A stretch of 64,000 nt of DNA from an uncultured Oscillospiraceae bacterium (GCA_934597255.1 CAKTQV010000003.1:62001-126000); one strand, 5' to 3'; shown: positions 16,489-24,666, counted from the first letter of the stretch. Translations and numbers: made by a program. Notes: generated from the sequence alone by a model not told the origin.

Positions 16489-17403
16489 TCAGCCGATCAT
16501 CTTGGCGACTTCGTCGGCCAGATTATCCTCGCGCTTTTCGATGCCCTCACCCTTGGCATAGCGGATGAAGGACTTGACGGCGATGGGCGCGCCGACCGCC
16601 TTGGAGACCTCCGCGACATGGGCCGCGACGTCCTCGCCGGCGCCCTTGACGTAGGCCTGCTGCAGCAGGCAGATCTCCTTGAAATACTTGTTGATGCCGC
16701 CCATGACAATCTTCTCGATGATCGCGTCGGGCTTTTTGGCGTTGGAGGGGTCCTGCTTGGCCTGCGCCAGACGGATCTCCTTTTCCTTTTCAATGAAGCC
16801 CTCGTCCACGTCGGACTTGTCGAGGAACTGGGGGTTCATGGCCGCGATCTGCATGGCGATGTCCTTGCCGAGCTCCACAACGCGCTCGTCGGTGGACTCG
16901 GTGTCGAGCTGCACCAGAACGGCGACGGTGCCCTTCATGTGGACATAGGGAACGCACAGCCCGGAATCGACGCGGGCAAAGCGGCGGATCTTCATGTTCT
17001 CGCGCACGGACAGGAACAGCTCGTTCTTCGCGTCGGCGACGGTCTGCTTTCCGTCGGTCCACTTGCACTCGAGCAGCGCGTTATCGGACGCGGGATCCTC
17101 CTTGGCGACGACCTCGGCCACGCCCTTGACGAAGCTGACGAACAGCTCGTTGCCGGCGACGAAGTCGGACTCGCAGTTGACCTCGACGATGGAGCCGACG
17201 CCGCCGGACACCGCGGCGTAAGCCATACCCTCGGCGGCCACGCGGGCAGCCTTCTTCTCGGCGCCGGCGAGACCCTTCTCGCGCAGATAGACGACGGCCT
17301 TTTCCATATCGCCGTCGCACTCGACAAGCGCCTTCTTGCAGTCCATCAGGCCGCAGCCGGTGGCCTGGCGCAGTTCATTGACAGCAGCAGCAGTAACAGC
17401 CAT
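16489..17403 (-). CDS. tsf: Translation elongation factor Ts
   Basis: A 304-residue guanine nucleotide exchange factor for EF-Tu. The N-terminal UBA-like domain (VNELRQATGCGLMDCKKAL, about 7-25) is followed by the conserved VNCESDFVA (about 73-81) that contacts EF-Tu, and a dimerisation-type core with VRYAKGEGIE-like C-terminus. The ATG shares one base with the rpsB stop (TAATG), so translation is coupled, the classical rpsB-tsf order. Confidence 0.96.
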   Translation of the reverse strand: MAVTAAAVNELRQATGCGLMDCKKALVECDGDMEKAVVYLREKGLAGAEKKAARVAAEGMAYAAVSGGVGSIVEVNCESDFVAGNELFVSFVKGVAEVVAKEDPASDNALLECKWTDGKQTVADAKNELFLSVRENMKIRRFARVDSGLCVPYVHMKGTVAVLVQLDTESTDERVVELGKDIAMQIAAMNPQFLDKSDVDEGFIEKEKEIRLAQAKQDPSNAKKPDAIIEKIVMGGINKYFKEICLLQQAYVKGAGEDVAAHVAEVSKAVGAPIAVKSFIRYAKGEGIEKREDNLADEVAKMIG

Positions 17404-18137
17404 TATTCTTCCTCCTTCGCTTCTTCAGCGGCCTCGGCGGCCACGTCGGCGTCCTCGCCCTGACGGCCTTCCTGCACGGCGTTGGCCATGGTGGAGGAGA
17501 TCAGGCGGATGGCGCGGATAGCGTCGTCGTTGCCGGGGATAACGTAATCGACCTCATCGGGGTCGCAGTTGGTGTCCACGATCGCCACGATGGGGATGTG
17601 CAGCTTGCGGGCCTCGGCGATGGCGTTGTGCTCCTTGCGCGGGTCGATGACGAACAGAGCGCCGGGAAGCCGCTTCATGTCCTTGACGCCGCCCAGATAC
17701 TTCTCAAGCTTGGCCATCTCGCCCATGAGTTTGATGACTTCCTTCTTCGGAAGCATGTCGAAGGTGCCGTCTTCCTGCATCTTCTTCAGCTGCTCCAGAC
17801 GATCCACGCGGGTACGCATGGTCTTGAAGTTGGTGAGCATGCCGCCGAGCCAGCGGGCGTTGACGTAGTACATGCCGACGCGGGAGGCCTCCTCGCGGAC
17901 GGCGTCCTGCGCCTGCTTCTTCGTGCCGACGAACAGGATGGTCTTGCCCTGCTCGGACAGGCTGCGCACGAAGTCGTAAGCCTCCTCGAGCTTCTTGACC
18001 GTCTTCTGAAGGTCGATGATATAGATGCCGTTGCGCTCCATGTAGATGTATTCCGCCATCTTGGGGTTCCAGCGGCGGGTCTGGTGACCGAAGTGGACAC
18101 CCGCTTCCAGGAGCTGCTTCATAGATACTACTGCCAT
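17403..18137 (-). CDS. rpsB: 30S ribosomal protein S2
   Basis: A 244-residue protein, typical length. It opens MAVVSMKQLLEAGVHFGHQT and carries the family segments RRWNPKM, YIYMERNGIYIIDLQKT, and late PGNDDAIRAI. S2 joins late in 30S assembly and aids S1 docking. The start is ATG 18137 with AAGGAGG 9 nt upstream. A consensus sigma-A promoter and about 120-nt leader precede it. The tail ends in an acidic Glu/Ala stretch. Confidence 0.97.
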   Translation of the reverse strand: MAVVSMKQLLEAGVHFGHQTRRWNPKMAEYIYMERNGIYIIDLQKTVKKLEEAYDFVRSLSEQGKTILFVGTKKQAQDAVREEASRVGMYYVNARWLGGMLTNFKTMRTRVDRLEQLKKMQEDGTFDMLPKKEVIKLMGEMAKLEKYLGGVKDMKRLPGALFVIDPRKEHNAIAEARKLHIPIVAIVDTNCDPDEVDYVIPGNDDAIRAIRLISSTMANAVQEGRQGEDADVAAEAAEEAKEEE

Positions 18138-18257
18138 TACGTTTGTTCCTCCTTGTTTAATCAGTTTTTACCCTCCGGATGCTTCATCCTTGCGACCAGC
18201 ACTTTTCACATCAAATGCACCGGGTCGTGCGTCCGCATCCGTGCGTAATTGGCAAGC
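18138..18257 (-). promoter_or_regulatory. rpsB 5' leader, possible autoregulatory RNA
   Basis: About 120 nt lie between the inferred transcription start and the rpsB ATG. They contain short GC-rich complementary segments (for example GGATGAAGCATCC). Ribosomal protein operons often use such leaders for feedback, but I cannot assign a named S2 leader from sequence alone. Confidence 0.3.
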
Positions 18258-18263
18258 CCTATG

Positions 18264-18292
18264 ATTATAGCAAACCGCCTGCCTCATTTCAA
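18264..18292 (-). promoter_or_regulatory. Sigma-A promoter of rpsB-tsf
   Basis: Minus strand: -35 TTGAAA (18292-18287), exactly 17-nt spacer, -10 TATAAT (18269-18264). Confidence 0.85.
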
Positions 18293-18313
18293 GTACTTTT
18301 TCTCAAAAAAACC

Positions 18314-18592
18314 TTACAGCCACGGCCTTTTCGGCCGTTTTCCGCGGCGGATCCCATGCTCGCCCTCGACCAGTATGATGTCCTGTCCCACGCGGCTGAT
18401 GCACTCCCACGGAAGAACGTAGTCGTCCTCGCGTCCGAACAGCCCCAGAAAGCGGCTCGGCCCCGGCACGATCAGCGCCGTGATGCGTCCCTCCGGCGCC
18501 TGAAATTCCGCGTCGCACACATAGCCGAGCCGGCTTCCCGTGCGCACGTTGATGACCTCTTTATACCGAAAATCGGAGAATCTTCCCAACAT
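18314..18592 (-). CDS. YlmC/YmxH-family sporulation protein (PRC-barrel)
   Basis: A 92-residue single PRC-barrel domain protein. The pattern MLGRFSDFRYKEVINV, then GSRLGYVCDAEF and a late VLPWECISRVGQDIILVE match the YlmC/YmxH family, small proteins conserved in spore formers whose exact function is unclear. I start at ATG 18592, 10 nt after GGAGGG; an ATG two codons earlier is too close to that site. The C-terminus is Lys/Arg-rich. Confidence 0.85.
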   Translation of the reverse strand: MLGRFSDFRYKEVINVRTGSRLGYVCDAEFQAPEGRITALIVPGPSRFLGLFGREDDYVLPWECISRVGQDIILVEGEHGIRRGKRPKRPWL

Positions 18593-18666
18593 ATACATCC
18601 CTCCGACCGAGTATATGCGGATTTTGGCGTTTTCATGACTTTTTATCGTTTTTCGATAATTTTTTC

Positions 18667-18695
18667 TTGACTTTCATGAACGCATATGCTATTGT
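18667..18695 (+). promoter_or_regulatory. Promoter of the DUF2975-XRE-DUF4173 operon
   Basis: -35 TTGACT, 17-nt spacer, -10 TATTGT, ending 23 nt before the ATG at 18719. Confidence 0.75.
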
Positions 18696-18718
18696 CAGGG
18701 CGAAAGGATGTGTTGTCA

Positions 18719-19198
18719 ATGAAACAGAAGGAGCTTTCCCGCTGGCTGCGCGCCGTCGTGGCCGTCGGATGGGGTCTGTGCGCGCTGCTGGCGTTTGTGG
18801 TCGGCCCGCTGCTGGCGCAGGAATGCGCGCTGGGCGAGCCGCGGCTCGCCTGGCTCGAGTGGCCGTGCCTCGGCGTGCTCTGGCTCGGCATCGGCCTGGT
18901 CGCCGCGGCGCTCGGCTTTGCCTGGCAGATCTTTGCGGAGATCGGCCGGGACAACAGCTTCTGTATGGAAAACGCGCGGCGTCTGCGGGCGATCAGCATA
19001 CTGGCGCTGGCGGACACGCTGCTGTGCGCCGCCGTCATGCTGGCCCTGCTTTTCCTGCGCGCGCTGCATCCGGGACTGTTTCTGCTCCTGCTGCTCATCT
19101 CCGCCGTCGGCGCCGGCATCACGATCGCCTCCGCCGCGCTGAGCCATCTGACGGTCAAGGCCGCGCAGATGCAGGACGAAAACGATCTGACGATCTGA
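18719..19198 (+). CDS. DUF2975-type membrane protein
   Basis: A 159-residue protein with four hydrophobic helices (about 10-33, 50-70, 88-108, 118-140). This layout and the pairing with a small Cro/CI regulator are typical of DUF2975 proteins in Firmicutes. A polar segment EIGRDNSFCMENARRLR lies between helices 2 and 3. Start ATG 18719 follows GAAAGGATG. Function is unknown; in analogous pairs the membrane protein is thought to modulate or depend on the adjacent regulator. Confidence 0.8.
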   Translation: MKQKELSRWLRAVVAVGWGLCALLAFVVGPLLAQECALGEPRLAWLEWPCLGVLWLGIGLVAAALGFAWQIFAEIGRDNSFCMENARRLRAISILALADTLLCAAVMLALLFLRALHPGLFLLLLLISAVGAGITIASAALSHLTVKAAQMQDENDLTI

Positions 19199-19209
19199 GG
19201 GACGCGGCC

Positions 19210-19413
19210 ATGATCGTTGTAAATCTTGACGTGATGCTCGCCAGGCGGAAAATGAGCCTGACGGAGCTTTCGGAGCGGGTAGGGCTCACCATGGCCAATC
19301 TCTCCGTGCTCAAAACCGGAAAGGCCAAGGCCGTCCGCTTTTCCACGCTCAACGCGATATGCGCCGCGCTCGGCTGCCAGCCGGGCGACATACTGGAATA
19401 CACGGAGGACTGA
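19210..19413 (+). CDS. Small Cro/CI-type HTH regulator (YozG-like)
   Basis: A 67-residue protein that is one helix-turn-helix domain: MIVVNLDVMLARRKMS, then LTELSERVGLTMANLSVLK as the HTH, ending LGCQPGDILEYTED. It belongs to the short Xre group that accompanies DUF2975 proteins. The start is ATG 19210, 11 nt after the upstream stop, so the two are cotranscribed and probably autoregulated. Confidence 0.88.
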   Translation: MIVVNLDVMLARRKMSLTELSERVGLTMANLSVLKTGKAKAVRFSTLNAICAALGCQPGDILEYTED

Positions 19414-19414
19414 C

Positions 19415-20113
19415 ATGGACGAAAAAACGATACAAAACCCGGATACGCCGCAGACGCGGGAGACGCTCCCCCTGAGCTGGCGCGACTGGGCCGGGCCGCT
19501 GGCCGCGCTGGTCATGGCGGCGCTGTGGTTTTCGGTGTTCGGTCTCGGCCATCTGGCGGGATACAACTATATGCCCGGCGTGAGCGTGACCGTTCTCGTG
19601 GCGGTGCACTTCGCGGCGGTGCTGCTGTTCCGCCGGCGCGGCCGGCCTCTCGACCGCGCCGGGCTGGGGCTGATGGCGGCGGCTCTGGTGCTGGCGGTGT
19701 GCGTGGGACTGTACGCCGCGTGGCGCATGGGGCTGTACGTCCGGGCCTTCGGCCTGTCCCTGCTGCGGCTGATAACGCTGTGGGTCATGCTGTTCATCGC
19801 CGTGCTCCTCGTGACGGCCGCCGTCCGCCTGCTGCGGCCGGGCACGCGCTTCGGGCGCGTTTTCATCGGCTTCGGACTGACCGCCTGGTGCCTGTTCTGT
19901 CTGGCCAACCCCGCCGCTCTCGCCGCGCGCTGGAACGTGCGCGCCTACAGCGAGGGCCGTCTCGCCGAGCTGGACACGGCCTATCTGGAGGAATTATACC
20001 CCGACGCCCGCGCCGCCCGCGGCGCGCTGGACGCCGACAGGCAGGCCGAATGGCCGGATGGGAGCCACCCCGCCCCCTCGTGGGCCGAATGGCACGTCAG
20101 CTTTCTGTTCTGA
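19415..20113 (+). CDS. DUF4173-like polytopic membrane protein
   Basis: A 232-residue protein with about six hydrophobic helices and a soluble tail. The segment LFCLANPAALAARWNVRAY followed by LAELDTAYLEELYPDA resembles the NPD.xIA..N...Y pattern of DUF4173 proteins. Function unknown. ATG 19415 lies 1 nt after the XRE stop, so it is the third gene of the DUF2975 operon. It is shorter than many DUF4173 members, mainly at the N-terminus. Confidence 0.6.
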   Translation: MDEKTIQNPDTPQTRETLPLSWRDWAGPLAALVMAALWFSVFGLGHLAGYNYMPGVSVTVLVAVHFAAVLLFRRRGRPLDRAGLGLMAAALVLAVCVGLYAAWRMGLYVRAFGLSLLRLITLWVMLFIAVLLVTAAVRLLRPGTRFGRVFIGFGLTAWCLFCLANPAALAARWNVRAYSEGRLAELDTAYLEELYPDARAARGALDADRQAEWPDGSHPAPSWAEWHVSFLF

Positions 20114-20116
20114 CGC

Positions 20117-20145
20117 TTGCCAAACGCCGCCGGGCATGATACGAT
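20117..20145 (+). promoter_or_regulatory. Promoter of carbamate kinase gene
   Basis: -35 TTGCCA, 17-nt spacer, -10 TACGAT, 32 nt ahead of the ATG. Confidence 0.65.
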
Positions 20146-20177
20146 GGTGCAAAACAATCGGAAACAGGAGGATCCAA

Positions 20178-21104
20178 ATGTCCAGGATCGTCATTGCCCT
20201 CGGCGGAAACGCCCTCGGAAGCACGCCGCAGGAGCAGCTTGCGCTCGTCTGCCGGACGGCGCAGCCGCTCGCCTCCCTTCTGGCCGCCGGCCACCAGCTC
20301 GTCGTCACCCACGGGAACGGCCCGCAGGTCGGCATGATACAGCTCGGCATGTCCGCGGCGGCCGGGGCCGGCGTCATCGCCGGCGAGATGCCCTTCCCCG
20401 AATGCGGCGCCATGAGCCAGGGCTACATCGGCTACCATCTGCAAAACGCGCTGCGCAACGAGCTGCACGCGCGCGGGATGCGGCAGGAGGTCGCCTCCAT
20501 CGTGACGCAGGTGCTCGTCTCGGCGGACGATCCCGCCTTTTCCCATCCGACAAAGCCCATCGGCGCGTTTTACAGCGAGGAGACGGCCCGGCGGCTCATG
20601 GCCGAGCGCGGCTGGGCCATGGCGGAGGACGCCGGGCGCGGCTGGCGGCAGGTCGTGCCGTCGCCCATGCCGCTGGACGTGGTGGAGCTTGAAAGCATCC
20701 GAAGCTTTCTCGACGCCGGCCACACGGTCATCGCCTGCGGAGGCGGCGGCATCCCCGTCGTGCTGGAGGACGGCGCTCTGCGCGGCGTGGCCGCCGTGAT
20801 CGACAAGGATTTCGCTTCGGAGAAGCTCGCCGAGCTTCTCGGCGCGGATCAGCTCGTCATCCTCACCGCCGTGGACCGCGTTGTTCTCCATTTCGGCACG
20901 CCGGACGCGCGCCCCATTGAGCGCATGAGCGCCGGCGAGGCGGAGAAATACTGCGCCGATGGCCATTTCGCCCCCGGCAGCATGCTCCCGAAGGTACAGG
21001 CCGCCCTGTGCTTCGCCCGCGCCGGAGGCCGCGCCGTCATCACGTCGCTGGAACGGGCAGCCGAGGCGCTGGACGGACGCTGCGGCACCGTGATTGAGGG
21101 CTGA
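20178..21104 (+). CDS. arcC: Carbamate kinase
   Basis: A 308-residue amino acid kinase-fold enzyme that makes ATP from carbamoyl phosphate and ADP, the last step of arginine deiminase or purine/allantoin fermentation. It shows IALGGNALG (about 5-13), VVTHGNGPQVG (about 42-52), KPIGAFYS, ACGGGGIPV (about 193-201), and VIDKDFASEKLA. ATG 20178 has AGGAGG 8 nt upstream; longer frames overlap the previous gene. No arcA or arcB lies nearby, and it appears monocistronic, ended by a strong hairpin. Confidence 0.95.
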   Translation: MSRIVIALGGNALGSTPQEQLALVCRTAQPLASLLAAGHQLVVTHGNGPQVGMIQLGMSAAAGAGVIAGEMPFPECGAMSQGYIGYHLQNALRNELHARGMRQEVASIVTQVLVSADDPAFSHPTKPIGAFYSEETARRLMAERGWAMAEDAGRGWRQVVPSPMPLDVVELESIRSFLDAGHTVIACGGGGIPVVLEDGALRGVAAVIDKDFASEKLAELLGADQLVILTAVDRVVLHFGTPDARPIERMSAGEAEKYCADGHFAPGSMLPKVQAALCFARAGGRAVITSLERAAEALDGRCGTVIEG

Positions 21105-21121
21105 CAGGCCCAAAATATAAC

Positions 21122-21166
21122 GCGCTCCCCCGCCGGGCAGATACCCGGGCGGGGGAGCGTTTGCTT
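21122..21166 (+). terminator. Terminator between arcC and the metallophosphoesterase gene
   Basis: A GC-rich stem (GCTCCCCCGCC with complement) and T-rich tail TTTGCTTT lie between convergent genes. Confidence 0.8.
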
Positions 21167-21183
21167 TATCTTCTATTTCCGCT

Positions 21184-22410
21184 TCAGCCGCGAAGCTCGG
21201 CCATGAAGTTCGGATCCTCCGGCCAGCCGGACATGGCGAGGATCTCATCGTAGTCGATGCCGCTGCCCGGCGTGACCTCAGCCGTCACCGTTCCGTCCGT
21301 GCCGAAATGCAGCACGGCCGAATCCTTCGCCGTCATGGGCACATTCGTGTCGATGTAGTCGAGCGTCACGTCCACGCCGTTCTCCCCGCGCAGCACCTCG
21401 GCGATCACGCCGTAGCTGTCGCCGCGGCAGAACGAGCCGTAGTTGGCGTAGATGAAGTTGATCTCCGCCTTGTCGTCCGGGTCGTCATAGCTCCAGGTCA
21501 TCTTCGAGCCGGCCGGGCAGATCGTGCCGTAGCGGGGATCCTGGAAGGTGTGGTTGTGGCCCCAGAGGAAAACAACGTTGGGGTGGCGGTTGAGTATCTC
21601 GATCAGCGCGCCGTTATTTTCCGTCTGGCGGTGATCCGTGCCGGGGATGCCGTGGCTGGCCGTGGCGCAGGCCAGATGCAGGGGGTAGTGGCTGAGAACG
21701 AAGATGGGGATGTTCTCGGGCGCCGCGTTGAGATAGTCGTCAATGGCCTCCAGCTCGGACGTCGGGAACAGATAGGTCTCGGTCGTCGCGCCGATGTTGT
21801 AGACGATGTAGTCGTCCGTGCGGGCGACCTCGCCGCAGACCGTAAAGCCCTCGCCGATCGCGTCCCAGTCCGGGCCGGGCGCGCCGGCCTTGAATTCCTG
21901 GTTGCCGGTCGTGACGTTATACCGTCCGGGCACCAGCTCGTCGAGCACGGCCTTCCAGTCGTCGAACACATCCTGCACCCACGACTTTTCGCAGATATCG
22001 CCGGAATAGCTCAGCAGGGAAAGCTGGTCGCCGTAGACCAGCAGCTGATCCTCCAGCCACACGCGGTAGCCCGGCGTTTCGCCATGCTGGTCGCCGGTAA
22101 AGGCCAGATAGCTCGCGCCCTCGTCCAGTTCGGCCTCGATGGGCTCGGCATGGTCGGGGACCTTCTGGTTCGCCGCGCTGATCGGCGCGTCCGAGGCGCT
22201 GCCGGACGGCTCAGACGAAGCTTCGCCGGAGGGCTCGCCGCTCCCAGCCTCCTCCGCCGCCGGCTGCGCCGGTTCCGCGGCCGTCTCCGCCGTCGCTTCG
22301 GCCGTTGTCTCCGGGGCTTCCTCCGTCTGCACGGACACGTCCGCTTCGCCGCAGGCGCACAGAGCCAGGAGCATTCCAAGCGCCAGCAGCAGGCAAATCA
22401 ACTTTTTCAT
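21184..22410 (-). CDS. Exported lipoprotein metallophosphoesterase
   Basis: A 408-residue protein. A lipoprotein signal peptide ends in lipobox LCAC (Cys20), then about 70 residues of low-complexity Glu/Ala/Pro/Ser (EPSGEASSEPSG). The catalytic calcineurin-like domain (about 95-360) shows variant motifs: GDQHG, SGDI, TTGNQEF, VLSHYPLH, and LWGHNHTF. The usual GNHE is GNQE, so metal coordination may be altered. It probably hydrolyses a phosphoester outside the membrane; the substrate is unknown. Expressed from its own TTGCGC-16-TATAAT promoter. Confidence 0.85.
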   Translation of the reverse strand: MKKLICLLLALGMLLALCACGEADVSVQTEEAPETTAEATAETAAEPAQPAAEEAGSGEPSGEASSEPSGSASDAPISAANQKVPDHAEPIEAELDEGASYLAFTGDQHGETPGYRVWLEDQLLVYGDQLSLLSYSGDICEKSWVQDVFDDWKAVLDELVPGRYNVTTGNQEFKAGAPGPDWDAIGEGFTVCGEVARTDDYIVYNIGATTETYLFPTSELEAIDDYLNAAPENIPIFVLSHYPLHLACATASHGIPGTDHRQTENNGALIEILNRHPNVVFLWGHNHTFQDPRYGTICPAGSKMTWSYDDPDDKAEINFIYANYGSFCRGDSYGVIAEVLRGENGVDVTLDYIDTNVPMTAKDSAVLHFGTDGTVTAEVTPGSGIDYDEILAMSGWPEDPNFMAELRG

Positions 22411-22439
22411 CCATTTTCTCCTTTTTCCAATATGTTGCC

Positions 22440-22467
22440 ATTATAACAATTTTTTGCCCGCGCGCAA
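22440..22467 (-). promoter_or_regulatory. Promoter of metallophosphoesterase gene
   Basis: Minus strand: -35 TTGCGC, 16-nt spacer, -10 TATAAT (plus-strand ATTATA 22440-22445). Confidence 0.6.
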
Positions 22468-22519
22468 GCGGAAATTTCCAGAACGTGAACCGGCCGCCAA
22501 ATCTGTAACCAAATTGAGG

Positions 22520-22548
22520 TTGCCCGCCGGACGGCCGTGGAGTATGAT
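22520..22548 (+). promoter_or_regulatory. Promoter of SLH-protein gene
   Basis: -35 TTGCCC, 17-nt spacer, -10 TATGAT. Confidence 0.65.
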
Positions 22549-22587
22549 AACTGTAACTAATAAATATTTTATGCTGGGAGAATAGCA

Positions 22588-23718
22588 ATGAAACATCTTG
22601 ATAAGCCTTTGTTCATATTCCTCCTGACGCTCGCGGCCGCGCTTTGCCTGAGCGCCTTCGCGCTGGCCGCGCCCGCCGAGCCTCTGGACGGCGCGCCCGC
22701 GGAGGAGACCGCCGCAGAGGAGGCGGAGCCTGCGTCGGCCCAGTTTGCCGACCTGTCCTATTCGGAAAACGAAAGCGCCCTTTCCTTCATGATCGACCGG
22801 GGCTTCATCGCCGGCTACACCGACGGGACCTTCCGTCCCGGCCGCGGCTACACGCGCCTTGAGCTGGCGCAGCTCGTCACAGCCCTGTGCGGCCTTGATA
22901 CGGCGGACGGCAGGGAAAGCGGCTTTTACGACTGCGAGCTCGCCGGCGCGGACGCCATCGAGGCGGCCGTGTCGAACGGCCTGATGACCGGGCGCAGCGC
23001 GCAGAGCTTCGACCCCTACGGCAGCGTCCTGAAGGCCGAAATGCTCGGCACGCTGGAAAAGGCGGCCGCCTATCTGGAGCTTGACGGCTTCTACGACCAC
23101 GCCGGCAGCTATACCGACTGGCGCACGGATTACACCATCTGCACGGCGGACGAGGCCATGCAGTCGGCCTATCCTCTCGCGCAGGCGCTGGAGCTGCGGG
23201 CGGAAGCGGAGGCGAAGGCCGCCGAGACCGAGGCCGCCGCCAGAGCCGTCGCCGCGCTGAACGGCGAGGACGCCCCTTCGGCCGAACCGGCCCCCTCCGG
23301 GGAAATGACGGAACCGGCGGAGACGGCCGCCGCGCCTTCTGGCGAGCCGGAGACCGCCGCACAGACGGACGGCGAGCCTGCGTCCGAGACGGTCGAAACG
23401 GAAGCCGCCGGCGGCCAGCAGGCCTCCGCCGAGCCGGGACAGAGCTCGTCCGAGCCCTCGGAGGAGCCGGACAGCGCGTCGAGCAGCACGTCGGCCGAGC
23501 CCTCCGCGGAGCCCGCTGCGGATACGGCGCCGCCCGCCGGTGTGACTGCGCCCGCCCCCGCCGCACAGCCGTCCGCCTCCGCCCCCGCGGAGCCTGTTCC
23601 CACGGCCGCTCCGGAGCCGGACGATGAGTCCGACGCGCTGCGCAACGAGGTCAAGGACAAATACAGCGACATCCGCGACAGCATCATCCGCTTCCTGCGC
23701 GGACTGTTCGGAGGCTGA
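22588..23718 (+). CDS. Secreted S-layer homology (SLH) domain protein with low-complexity tail
   Basis: A 376-residue exported protein. A signal peptide at 1-28 (ending ALAA) is followed by two clear SLH repeats (about 53-100 with IAGYTDGTFRPGRGYTR, and 110-160 with GLMTGRSAQSFDPYGSVL) and a weaker third. Residues about 225-350 are a Ser/Pro/Glu/Ala-rich linker, and the end is a short charged helix (RDSIIRFLRGLFGG). SLH domains hold proteins on pyruvylated secondary wall polymer. With no other domain it may be a structural or anchoring protein. Confidence 0.88.
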   Translation: MKHLDKPLFIFLLTLAAALCLSAFALAAPAEPLDGAPAEETAAEEAEPASAQFADLSYSENESALSFMIDRGFIAGYTDGTFRPGRGYTRLELAQLVTALCGLDTADGRESGFYDCELAGADAIEAAVSNGLMTGRSAQSFDPYGSVLKAEMLGTLEKAAAYLELDGFYDHAGSYTDWRTDYTICTADEAMQSAYPLAQALELRAEAEAKAAETEAAARAVAALNGEDAPSAEPAPSGEMTEPAETAAAPSGEPETAAQTDGEPASETVETEAAGGQQASAEPGQSSSEPSEEPDSASSSTSAEPSAEPAADTAPPAGVTAPAPAAQPSASAPAEPVPTAAPEPDDESDALRNEVKDKYSDIRDSIIRFLRGLFGG

Positions 23719-23732
23719 ACGCAAAAAACATC

Positions 23733-23763
23733 CGCCGTGCCCGCTGCGGGCACGGCGTTTTTT
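23733..23763 (+). terminator. Terminator after SLH-protein gene
   Basis: An 11-bp stem CGCCGTGCCCG/CGGGCACGGCG with a 3-nt loop and six T residues. Confidence 0.85.
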
Positions 23764-23780
23764 ATGAAGGAGACAAACCA

Positions 23781-24206
23781 ATGACTGAGATAAGCATTGA
23801 CATCCGCTACCCGGACTGCGACCCGATGGGCGTGGTGCACCACGCCGTATACCCCGTCTGGTACGAGATCGCGCGCATGGATTTCTTCGCCAAAAACGGT
23901 TTCCCGTGGCAGGAAATGAACGAGCGCGGCATCGACCCCGCCATGGTGAATCTCGACCTGAACTATCTGGCGCCGCTGTATTACCCCGGAAGCGTGACGG
24001 TGCGCACGACGCTGCTGCAGCTCGAGGGGAAAAAGCTCAAGCTGCAGTACGAATGCTTCTCCGGCGGCGCGTGCGTGAACCGGGCGACGAGCTTCCACAT
24101 CTGGACGCGCCGCGGCGCCGGAGGCATGCGTGAGCTGAAAAGCATCCGGCTGGACGAGGCGCTGCCGGAAAAATGCGCACGGCTGGAGCAGGTGCTGGGC
24201 GAGTGA
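23781..24206 (+). CDS. Acyl-CoA thioesterase, hot-dog fold (YbgC/FadM-like)
   Basis: A 141-residue single hot-dog domain. The active-site region YPDCDPMGVVHHAVYPVWYE matches the 4HBT D-x-x-G-V-V-H-x-x-x-Y pattern, with Asp as likely catalytic residue. It is expected to hydrolyse acyl-CoA or acyl-ACP thioesters in the cytosol; the chain length preferred is unknown. It follows the SLH terminator closely, with GAAGGAG 10 nt ahead of ATG 23781, so its promoter may overlap that terminator or it relies on read-through. Confidence 0.85.
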   Translation: MTEISIDIRYPDCDPMGVVHHAVYPVWYEIARMDFFAKNGFPWQEMNERGIDPAMVNLDLNYLAPLYYPGSVTVRTTLLQLEGKKLKLQYECFSGGACVNRATSFHIWTRRGAGGMRELKSIRLDEALPEKCARLEQVLGE

Positions 24207-24212
24207 GAGCGG

Positions 24213-24353
24213 TCACTCGCCGCCCTCTTCCCCGTCCTCCGGCTCCTCCCGCAGCAGAAGCTCCTCGGCCGCGGCCTGCCCCTCGCTGAGAACGCGGATG
24301 GCGTTTTCGGCGGCCCGAAACAGTGTCAGATACATTTCTTTGTAATTCGGCAT
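24213..24353 (-). CDS. Short acidic protein divergent from an XRE regulator
   Basis: A 46-residue frame, ATG 24353 to TGA 24213, with AGAGGT 7 nt upstream. It starts MPNYKEMYLTLFRAAENAI, an amphipathic helix, and ends in an acidic tail (EEPEDGEEGGE). Short proteins opening MPNYKEMYLTLF recur in Firmicutes, often by prophage-like or XRE regulators, from memory; the function is unknown. The start lies next to the palindromic operator shared with the divergent XRE gene, so both are probably controlled together. Confidence 0.7.
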   Translation of the reverse strand: MPNYKEMYLTLFRAAENAIRVLSEGQAAAEELLLREEPEDGEEGGE

Positions 24354-24379
24354 AGAAAGACCTCTTTTTTTCATGTATT

Positions 24380-24419
24380 AACCTGAAACAGGTTGAAAAT
24401 CAATAATCTGTTTCAGGTT
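24380..24419. promoter_or_regulatory. Palindromic operator between small gene and XRE regulator
   Basis: AACCTGAAACAGGTT (24380-24394) is a perfect palindrome. CTGTTTCAGGTT (24408-24419) repeats 12 bases of it in inverse orientation. A TTGAAA at 24393-24398 could be the -35 of the XRE gene, so repressor binding would block it. These are likely binding sites of the adjacent XRE protein. Confidence 0.65.
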
Positions 24420-24447
24420 ATGCAATACTGTCACCGAGGTAACAGCC

Positions 24448-24660
24448 ATGTATGAACGACTGCGGGATCTGCGCGAGGACGCCGACATGAACCAGACGCA
24501 GCTCGCCCGCTATCTCGGCATGAGCCAGACCGGGTATTCCAAGTATGAGACCGGCGAAAACGACATCCCCACGCAGGTGCTCATCAAGCTGGCGCTCCTT
24601 TACGATGTAAGCACCGATTATATCCTGGGCCTGAGCAGCACGCGCACGCGGCTGAAATAA
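24448..24660 (+). CDS. XRE-family HTH transcriptional regulator
   Basis: A 70-residue protein: MYERLRDLREDADMNQ, then TQLARYLGMSQTGYSKYE as the HTH, then the typical LALLYDVSTDYILGLS. It is a stand-alone lambda-repressor-like domain of the kind that regulates its own divergent unit. Start ATG 24448 follows GAGGTAACAGCC. It is followed by a strong bidirectional terminator. Confidence 0.92.
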   Translation: MYERLRDLREDADMNQTQLARYLGMSQTGYSKYETGENDIPTQVLIKLALLYDVSTDYILGLSSTRTRLK

Positions 24661-24666
24661 ACCCGG

